Source: UBA8389 sp942493385 (GTDB lineage: Bacteria; Bacteroidota; Bacteroidia; Bacteroidales; UBA1402). From it: 64,000 nucleotides of DNA. The notes beneath the pieces were generated by a model, which worked only from the letters and a program-made list of their open reading frames with translations, was not told the DNA's origin and made no database searches. The stretch spans positions 1,550,001 to 1,614,000 of the forward strand of contig OW818699.1 in assembly GCA_942493385.1 (NCBI GenBank). Reading direction: 5' to 3'. Both the position numbers and the translations under genes were made by a program. This document shows, piece by piece, positions 58,095-64,000 of the stretch. Each line of letters opens with the position of its first letter. The stretch's first letter is position 1.

Positions 58095-59363
58095 TTATTT
58101 TGAAATGTTATAACTTAATCCTACATGCCATCCAATATCATATGGTTCAGAATAGCCAATATCAATTTTATTGGTATATATGTGATCAGTATATAAGATC
58201 TTTGAAATGCCTTTGGCTTTACCTATAGAAAAGCCACTATTCAAAATAAAACGATTTTTTCTTCCCAAAAAAATTGAAAAACCTGGCAAAATTTTTGTTT
58301 GGGTATTTTGATCAATTCCGATTCCTAATGACAATCCTACATTAAATACAGTATTGAATCTATAGTAACAATGCATATAACTGGCTATACCATAACTAAA
58401 ATTCTTCTCAAATTCTTTGACTAATTTATAACCGACAACTGAGTCAAGATTATATATTGGTTGATTCACAAAAGACTTATCTACCAAATTTGAAACAAAA
58501 AGGCCTGTGCTATAATCAATTTTAAAGTCGCCTTCTACAAGAATAGGTATTTCTATGTTAATTTCTTTTCCATTTTTATTATATATTGAATTTGGTTTAG
58601 CCGATAGATTAATTATCACTTCATCGGAATCAGGTCTTTTAATAAAGGAACTAACAGTAAATGTTTCATCATTAATTTCAGCATACAATTTGATAAGATT
58701 TGAGAGAATTCCTTTATTATTTATTTCTTTTGTATGAGTTATGATTCTTTCAATATCGAGTTTATGTGAGGGGTCAATCTTAAGTATTTTGGGTTCACTA
58801 TTCAGTATTACAGTTGATAAAGAAGCATAGTATTTTCCTATGCAAGGAATGATATTCAAATCAATTTCACTTTGCAGTATACTTGTATATTGTTTATCGA
58901 CAAACTGATAAAACAAGCCTTTTTTTAAGAAGATTAATTGTTGGGTGGATATATCTGATCTTGCCAAATCAAGTAATGACTTATAAAAGGCTTCGACTTG
59001 AATGTACTTCAGATATAGTTCAATTAAAGATTTTAAATCTGATATTTCAGGAATTGAAATCTTAACTATGTCCAAAGTTGGTGAAACAAAATTATCTGCA
59101 ATTATTTTGTTTTTCGCAGTATCGCTAAGCAATTTGAAATAATCGGGTTTTTCCAGATTGTAATTTACAAGCTTGTTGTCAATAAAAACATCATATTTAA
59201 AAGTGTTAATATTGATGATAGAGAATGTGAAATTATCATTTTTGACTTTAAAAGGTTTGCAAGTTTGATTTTCAAAAAAAAGGATTTTCTTTTGAAAATC
59301 AAATGTTTGCCCATAAACAGCTATCGAAGAAGACAAAAGGATAATAATCAAAATTGTTTTCAT
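58095..59363 (-). CDS. Hypothetical exported protein with barrel-like C-terminus
   Basis: 422 residues from ATG 59363 (MKTILIIILLSSSIAVYGQ signal). The middle is helical and charged without recognised motif. The last 110 residues are alternating strands (NTVFNVGLSLGIGID, FILNSGFSIGKAKGI, YDIGWHVGLSYNISK), like small outer-membrane barrels. No family recognised. Located in the AT-rich island, 126 bases before the ankyrin gene; both could be co-transcribed. Confidence 0.6.
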   Translation of the reverse strand: MKTILIIILLSSSIAVYGQTFDFQKKILFFENQTCKPFKVKNDNFTFSIININTFKYDVFIDNKLVNYNLEKPDYFKLLSDTAKNKIIADNFVSPTLDIVKISIPEISDLKSLIELYLKYIQVEAFYKSLLDLARSDISTQQLIFLKKGLFYQFVDKQYTSILQSEIDLNIIPCIGKYYASLSTVILNSEPKILKIDPSHKLDIERIITHTKEINNKGILSNLIKLYAEINDETFTVSSFIKRPDSDEVIINLSAKPNSIYNKNGKEINIEIPILVEGDFKIDYSTGLFVSNLVDKSFVNQPIYNLDSVVGYKLVKEFEKNFSYGIASYMHCYYRFNTVFNVGLSLGIGIDQNTQTKILPGFSIFLGRKNRFILNSGFSIGKAKGISKILYTDHIYTNKIDIGYSEPYDIGWHVGLSYNISK

Positions 59364-59658
59364 ATTAGCATAAAATGGATGGTTTATACACTTTTTTCCC
59401 AAGTAGGTAGTCATCGTGTGTAACAAGTAAAATGATAAAAATTGAAATCATATTATTTGTAACCTATGTCATCATCCAAATAACGAATCAATTATTTGAA
59501 TTTAGTCACATAACCATATTGGTTTTTTACGTAAAAATTTAGGATTATTAACTCAAAAATAATTTCCAAAAAAGTATTTCACAATACGACTTTAGTAGTA
59601 TTTTTATGAATTTAAAAGTTGATAAATTTTGGCTTTTATTACAATAATTCCTAGAAAT
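59364..59658. other. AT-rich intergenic region between divergent island genes
   Basis: About 295 bases. It must contain the promoters of the barrel-like gene and of the LuxR regulator, but no exact TAnnTTTG box was found on the plus strand. No ORF, RNA or repeat seen. Confidence 0.4.
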
Positions 59659-60345
59659 ATGATGATTAATCACATGCATAATGAAGAAAGGAATGAACTG
59701 ACGTTCTATCGTTTGATTTCAAATTCACTTCCTGTGGTCGTGTACCTCAATGAAATTTTGAAAGATGGAGATCCGCTAACATGCAGGAATGTCTGGACCA
59801 ATCGATTTGGTTTGGATTATATCGGCTATTCTCAGGAAGAGGTCTGGGAAATGGGAAATGAATACATTAAAAGCATCGTTCACCCTGACGACTTGAATAT
59901 TGTACCCACATCATTAAATGTGATGTCAAAGACATGGGATATTCCCGTTTTTGTTGGAATGCATCGAATTAGAACCAAACTCAATCCGATCTATAAATGG
60001 TGCTATGGGTTTAGCTCTGAAATCGAAAGCCCAGCCACCTCTCCGTTTAGACAAATACTTTCGGCCGTTTTTGTCATATCCGACGATATGCATTGCATGA
60101 CTCAACTTACAGAACTACTTAAAGAGGTTGGTCGATTGAAGAACGAATTGAAGTTGGCTGTCTTATCCAAACGAGAAATTGAAGTTCTTCGGCACATCGC
60201 AAAAGGGAAAAGTGACAATGAGATTGCCCAAATACTATTCATTAGTCATAAAACAGCTAAAAAACACCATAACAATATACTCCAGAAACTTTCCCTCCAC
60301 AAAGCGACCGAGTTAGTGGCATTTGCAAAAGAAAGTGGAATTTAG
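59659..60345 (+). CDS. PAS-LuxR transcriptional regulator
   Basis: 228 residues from ATG 59659. The N-terminal part is PAS-like (WTNRFGLDYIGYSQEEVWEMG and IVHPDDLNIVPTSL, the PAS_3 pattern). The C-terminal 65 residues are a LuxR-type helix-turn-helix: LSKREIEVLRHIAKGKSDNEIAQILFISHKTAKKHHNNILQKL. It is the only regulator in the island and reads toward atpG; a hairpin overlapping its stop (60341-60368) separates the two. It may control the island's divergent genes. Another ATG 15 bases later is possible. Confidence 0.85.
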   Translation: MMINHMHNEERNELTFYRLISNSLPVVVYLNEILKDGDPLTCRNVWTNRFGLDYIGYSQEEVWEMGNEYIKSIVHPDDLNIVPTSLNVMSKTWDIPVFVGMHRIRTKLNPIYKWCYGFSSEIESPATSPFRQILSAVFVISDDMHCMTQLTELLKEVGRLKNELKLAVLSKREIEVLRHIAKGKSDNEIAQILFISHKTAKKHHNNILQKLSLHKATELVAFAKESGI

Positions 60346-60368
60346 AAGACTTTTAAATGTCTTCTAAA
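60341..60368. terminator. Terminator between the LuxR gene and atpG
   Basis: 10-bp stem TTTAGAAGAC / GTCTTCTAAA with an 8-base loop; it includes the LuxR stop codon and would also end atp transcription. It belongs to the island side. Confidence 0.75.
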
Positions 60369-60390
60369 GAGTTGAAATGTTTTATCTACT

Positions 60391-61269
60391 TTACCTCAAA
60401 CTCTCCGCACCACCCACGATGTCGATCAATTCCCTCGTGATGGCTTCCTGGCGAGCCTTATTGTATTTCAGCTTCAATTCCTGAATCATATCACCGGCAT
60501 TGTCCGAAGCGGTTTGCATGGCAGTAGTTCTTGCACCGAATTCACCGGCTACGGAATCGAGCACGGCACTGAAAAGTTTGTTACGGACTGCCTTGGGGAC
60601 CAAACGAGCCACCAAATACTGTTCATCGGGCTCCAAAATGTAGTCGAGGGTATATCCTCCGGTCAAGTTGGCTTTTTGGACTTCAGGCTTGAGCGGTAAT
60701 AGCATTTCGGAACGAATCTGCTGAACGGCCGCATTCTTGAAGTGGTTGTAAACGAGTTCAACCGCATCGATTTCCTTGGAGAGGAACAAATTCATCAGCT
60801 CATTGGCGATGGCTGCCACCAATGCGTAATCGGGTTTTTCCACGATGTGTATTAGGCTGCCCTGTACGTCAAAGCCCTTTTTACGGGCGGCGTCGGCAAC
60901 CTTTTTACCCAGCGCATAGACTAGAATGTTGGATTTTCCCAACTCCTTGTATTTTCCCAAGACTTCGTCCATCTTCTTGATGGCGTTGCTGTTGAATGCG
61001 CCGCAAAGACTGCCGTTGGAGGAAATGACCACAATGGCAACCCGCTTCACCACCCGCTTGTCAGCCAATGGAATGTTCAGGTCGCCCGATGAAAATGCGA
61101 GGAAATCGGACAGCATGCTTGTCAGCTTCTGTTCGTACGGCAGATAGCCTGCAATGGCGTCCTGCGCACGGCGAAGTTTCGCCGCGGACACCATACGCAT
61201 GGCGCTGGTAATCTTCCGGGTGGAGGTTACCGAAGCAATTCGTGCGCGTACTTCCTTCAGGGATGCCAT
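60391..61269 (-). CDS. atpG: ATP synthase gamma subunit
   Basis: 292 residues, the central rotor shaft of F1. Typical start (MASLKEVRARIASVTSTRKITSAMRMVSAAKL) and end (NKARQEAITRELIDIVGGAESLR). Gene length is normal and the reading frame is intact, so the insertion at its 3' end left function unharmed. It is 3 bases downstream of atpA. Last gene of the atp operon; its final 56 bases are duplicated at 55184-55239. Confidence 0.97.
   Translation of the reverse strand: MASLKEVRARIASVTSTRKITSAMRMVSAAKLRRAQDAIAGYLPYEQKLTSMLSDFLAFSSGDLNIPLADKRVVKRVAIVVISSNGSLCGAFNSNAIKKMDEVLGKYKELGKSNILVYALGKKVADAARKKGFDVQGSLIHIVEKPDYALVAAIANELMNLFLSKEIDAVELVYNHFKNAAVQQIRSEMLLPLKPEVQKANLTGGYTLDYILEPDEQYLVARLVPKAVRNKLFSAVLDSVAGEFGARTTAMQTASDNAGDMIQELKLKYNKARQEAITRELIDIVGGAESLR
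60392..60447 (-). repeat. Proximal copy of the 56-bp atpG 3' end
   Basis: The end of the functional atpG, identical to 55184-55239. Just outside the repeat the two copies diverge completely, with different stop codons (TAA here). Confidence 0.95.
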
Positions 61270-61272
61270 AGC

Positions 61273-62862
61273 TTAGTGTTTAGCGTATTCGATTTCAATG
61301 AGTTGCTTGGCTTCCTTGTCCAGGATGGCAGTCACTTCATCGTTGATGACACCGGTTTTCAATACATCTAGCACGTCGGCGCGGTGTTTCATCTCCAACA
61401 GATCAAGAAACATTTTTTCGAATTCTATGACTTTGTTTACCGGAACACCAGCCAACAAACCTTTGGATCCCAGATAGATTATGGCAATCTGCTTTTCGAC
61501 GGGTACTGGAGAATACTGATTTTGCTTCAGAATCTGAACGTTTTTGGAACCACGGTCCAGTACGGATTTTGTAACAGGATCCAAGTCGGAACCGAATTTG
61601 GAGAATGCCTCCAACTCGCGGTATTGCGCTTGGTCGAGTTTCAGTGTTCCAGCCACTTTTTTCATGGCCTTGATCTGAGCGTCACCACCCACACGAGATA
61701 CCGAAATACCCACGTTGATGGCAGGACGGATACCTGCATTGAAGAGTTCGGTATCCAAGAATATTTGACCGTCCGTGATGGAAATCACATTGGTTGGGAT
61801 GTAGGCGGAAACGTCTCCGGCCTGGGTTTCGATGATGGGAAGCGCGGTGAGCGAGCCGCCGCCTTTGACCAAAGGTCTAAGTGCATCGGGAAGGTCGTTC
61901 ATTTGCTTGGCCACTTCATCGTTGCGGATGATTTTGGCGGCACGTTCCAGCAAACGGGAGTGCAAATAGAAAATATCACCGGGATAAGCTTCACGTCCGG
62001 GCGGACGGCGAAGAATCAGGGAAACTTCACGGTAAGCGACGGCTTGTTTGGACAAATCATCGTAAACCACCAAGGCATGACGTCCTGAATCACGGAAGAA
62101 TTCACCGATGGCAGCACCGGCGTATGGAGCGTAGAACTGCATGGCAGCAGGCATGGAAGCCGGAGCAGAAACCACACAGGTGTATTCCATGGCACCGTGT
62201 TTTTCCAAAGTCTGAACCAAACCTGCAACGGTTGAGCCTTTTTGTCCGATGGCCACGTAAATGCAGAAAACGGGTTCCCCTTTCAGGAAGTTGTCGCGTT
62301 GATTGATGATGGCATCGATGGCAATGGCGGTTTTTCCGGTCTGACGGTCACCAATAATGAGTTCGCGTTGTCCACGACCAATAGGTATCTGGGAGTCAAT
62401 GGCTTTGAGCCCGGTTTGAAGCGGCTCGCTCACTCGTTGACGGAAAATGACACCCGGAGCCTTGCGTTCGAGCGGCAATTCGTAAAGGGTGCCTTTGACT
62501 GGTCCTTTGCCGTCGATGGGATTGCCGAGCGTATCGATGACACGACCCATCAGGCCTTCACCCACACGGATGGAAGCGATGCGGCCGGTACGTTTCACGG
62601 AGTAGCCTTCTTTGATTTCTTCGGAGGAACCGAAAAGTACGACACCCACGTTGTCTTCTTCCAGATTGAGCACCACGCCCATCATTCCGTTCTGGAATTC
62701 AACCAGTTCGTTGGATTGAACGTTGTCCAGTCCATAGATGCGTGCCACACCGTCACTCACTTGCAGAACTTTGCCGACTTCTTCCAACTTCAGACTGTCT
62801 TCCAGACCTGCCAGTTGCTTTTTGAGAATATCGAAAACTTCACTTGGTTTGATATCGGACAT
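61273..62862 (-). CDS. atpA: ATP synthase alpha subunit
   Basis: 529 residues, regulatory nucleotide-binding subunit of F1. Walker A GDRQTGKTAIAID near 172, VSVSRVGGDAQIKAMKKVAG (the Arg-finger region), and GLLAGVPVNKVIEFEKM. Complete. It is 26 bases downstream of atpH and 3 bases upstream of atpG. Confidence 0.98.
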   Translation of the reverse strand: MSDIKPSEVFDILKKQLAGLEDSLKLEEVGKVLQVSDGVARIYGLDNVQSNELVEFQNGMMGVVLNLEEDNVGVVLFGSSEEIKEGYSVKRTGRIASIRVGEGLMGRVIDTLGNPIDGKGPVKGTLYELPLERKAPGVIFRQRVSEPLQTGLKAIDSQIPIGRGQRELIIGDRQTGKTAIAIDAIINQRDNFLKGEPVFCIYVAIGQKGSTVAGLVQTLEKHGAMEYTCVVSAPASMPAAMQFYAPYAGAAIGEFFRDSGRHALVVYDDLSKQAVAYREVSLILRRPPGREAYPGDIFYLHSRLLERAAKIIRNDEVAKQMNDLPDALRPLVKGGGSLTALPIIETQAGDVSAYIPTNVISITDGQIFLDTELFNAGIRPAINVGISVSRVGGDAQIKAMKKVAGTLKLDQAQYRELEAFSKFGSDLDPVTKSVLDRGSKNVQILKQNQYSPVPVEKQIAIIYLGSKGLLAGVPVNKVIEFEKMFLDLLEMKHRADVLDVLKTGVINDEVTAILDKEAKQLIEIEYAKH

Positions 62863-62888
62863 ATAGATCTTTTTTTAATTCTTTACTA

Positions 62889-63428
62889 TTAATCGCGCAA
62901 AAGTTCGGTGCGGATGTTTTCCAACTCGGTCCGAATGCTTGAATCCATGCGGTAATTGTCTACTTCGAGTATAAAGCCGCCCATGATGTCGGGTTCCACA
63001 TCCGTAGTCAGTTCAATGGAGGCATTAAACTGTTTGTCAACCAATTGCCTTATTTTTGTGATGGATGAATCTTTCAGTGGTAGGGCAGAAGTGATTTTTC
63101 CGATCACCACGCGTTCTTTTTCCCGATAGATTTTTTGGAAGGACATGGAGATGAACACCATGAATTCTTCGCGGCCTTTGTCGATGACGAAACCGAAAAA
63201 ATCAGCCAACAATGATTTTGGTTTGCAGCCAGAAGCGGTGATAAGCAGTGCTAATTTTTCTGCTCGGGTATGCATGGGGTTGGCCAAGGTATGGGCAAGG
63301 GCAGGCACTTCAAAAAATGCTTGCGTGAGCCGTTCCATGGACAGATAAATCTCCTTTTGGAGGTTCTTTTCCTCAGCCAGCGCATACAACGCCTGTGCGT
63401 ACCGAACCGATATTTTGCCTTCGTTCAT
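62889..63428 (-). CDS. atpH: ATP synthase delta subunit
   Basis: 179 residues, the stator link between F1 and the b subunits. Family pattern: VRYAQALYALAEEKN, KLALLITASG, and the closing EPDIMGGFILEVDNYRMDSSIRTELE. Gene order b-delta-alpha-gamma supports the call. Confidence 0.95.
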   Translation of the reverse strand: MNEGKISVRYAQALYALAEEKNLQKEIYLSMERLTQAFFEVPALAHTLANPMHTRAEKLALLITASGCKPKSLLADFFGFVIDKGREEFMVFISMSFQKIYREKERVVIGKITSALPLKDSSITKIRQLVDKQFNASIELTTDVEPDIMGGFILEVDNYRMDSSIRTELENIRTELLRD

Positions 63429-63461
63429 CGTGTTTTATACTCGAATTAGTTTTTCAACGAG

Positions 63462-63962
63462 TTAATTTTTCATTTGATTGGCTTCGTCCAGCATTTTGTT
63501 GACGAGTTCCATCTGTGCAGCATCCCCTTCCAGGTTCTTGCGCAAAAGTTTGCCTGCAATGCTCACCGAAAGGAGTGCCACTTGGTTGCGGACCTCTTTC
63601 AACGCCAATTCCTTTTCGTTCTGAATGCTTTGACGTGCATCGGCAATCAGCTTGTCAGCTTCCGTCCTGGCCTGGTTTTTTGCATCGTCGATTAGCTTTT
63701 CACGCAACAGTTGAACTTCCTTCAAGATGGCATTCTGCTCTTCGCGGGCTTCAGCCAGGATGACGGTCCGTTCCTCCTTGATGCTTTCCAGCTTCTGGTA
63801 GGCCTGATCGGCAGCTTGCACCGAATTCGTGATGTACTTCTCACGTTCGGCGATAGCCTTTGTTATAAACGGCCAGGCAAATTTTCCCAGAATGCCCACC
63901 ACCGTCAAAAAGACGATCAGCATCCAAAAAATCAACCCGGTTTCCGGAGTGAATAATCCCAT
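63462..63962 (-). CDS. atpF: ATP synthase b subunit
   Basis: 166 residues. One N-terminal membrane helix (GLIFWMLIVFLTVVGILGKFAW) and a long charged coiled coil, the peripheral stalk. ATG 63962 is 7 bases downstream of the atpE stop. Confidence 0.95.
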   Translation of the reverse strand: MGLFTPETGLIFWMLIVFLTVVGILGKFAWPFITKAIAEREKYITNSVQAADQAYQKLESIKEERTVILAEAREEQNAILKEVQLLREKLIDDAKNQARTEADKLIADARQSIQNEKELALKEVRNQVALLSVSIAGKLLRKNLEGDAAQMELVNKMLDEANQMKN

Positions 63963-63969
63963 GGTGAAC

Positions 63970-64000
63970 TTACATTACGATAGCGAGAACGGCTACGATG
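63970..64000 (-). CDS. atpE: ATP synthase c subunit, C-terminal end only
   Basis: The last ten codons (IVAVLAIVM, then TAA) of a gene beyond the right edge. The hydrophobic ending and position upstream of atpF fit subunit c. Confidence 0.75.
   Translation of the reverse strand, partial: IVAVLAIVM

Larger units (their letters stand above)
55184..60447. mobile_element. Putative 5.2-kb inserted island at the end of atpG
   Basis: AT-rich DNA bounded by the two 56-bp direct copies of the atpG 3' end. Inside are a disrupted gene, an ankyrin-repeat protein, a membrane-type hypothetical protein and a PAS-LuxR regulator. Composition differs sharply from the atp and DUF2264 genes. The pattern is that of integration into a gene's 3' end with the target end restored by the incoming DNA. 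No integrase, transposase or relaxase was found, so it is either a degraded element or one mobilised in trans. Exact boundaries inside the duplication cannot be fixed. Confidence 0.65.

Noticed and set aside
55240..60391. Integrase, transposase or toxin genes in the atpG island
   Set aside because: Both strands were examined; no tyrosine or serine recombinase, DDE transposase or relaxase motif was recognised.

Overview
The window is about 64 kb of a Bacteroidota chromosome, most likely Bacteroidales or a close relative; no rRNA is present to place it further. Support comes from repeated TAnnTTTG promoter boxes, C-terminal type IX secretion (T9SS) sorting domains, two TonB-dependent receptors, a BtuB/BtuG-type vitamin B12 locus, a roughly 1,100-residue SecA and an atp operon ending in atpA-atpG. 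Most genes look like ordinary chromosomal genes. Two stretches (about 30.6-32.2 kb and 55.2-60.4 kb) are clearly more AT-rich and look acquired.

Layout. 0-7 kb: edge of a GHL10-type glycosidase, uvrA, a fused rhamnogalacturonan acetylesterase/pectin methylesterase, a DEDDh exonuclease and a membrane histidine kinase. 7-11 kb: cobalamin riboswitch, BtuB-like receptor and BtuG-like surface lipoprotein. 11-20.5 kb: two very large T9SS-exported proteins. The first has a beta-helix, a dockerin pair and a cohesin-like domain; the second has three cohesin-like domains with Big2-like and PKD/Ig-like domains. 20.5-30.5 kb: receiver-PPDK_N protein, gdhA, THUMP-like methyltransferase, TonB receptor with a secreted partner, ruvC and a DUF4286 gene. 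30.5-34.3 kb: tRNA-Ala with a remarkable inverted repeat, direct repeats, a DUF1778-GNAT toxin-antitoxin pair, another GNAT, an EFR1 ferredoxin and an envelope protein. 34.3-40.6 kb: second gdhA, pectate lyase and GH2 enzyme. 40.6-49.2 kb: secA, a degenerate alkaline-phosphatase-fold protein with an Lnb/DUF4105 protein, PspC, PAS, Nramp transporter and KdgF-like cupin. 49.2-55.1 kb: large secreted binding protein and DUF2264 (GH154-like) enzyme. 55.2-60.4 kb: an AT-rich insertion bounded by 56-bp duplications of the atpG 3' end. 60.4-64 kb: atpG, atpA, atpH, atpF and the end of atpE.

Genes acting together: pectin-related functions (CE12-like/CE8 fusion, PL10-like lyase, GH2, KdgF-like, DUF2264) are scattered through the window rather than gathered in one PUL with a SusC/SusD pair. 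The btuB-btuG pair is controlled by a B12 riboswitch. The cohesin and dockerin proteins are adjacent and co-oriented, suggesting a cell-surface assembly exported by T9SS. The observations most worth follow-up are that pair, the insertion at the end of atpG, and the tRNA-linked inverted repeat.
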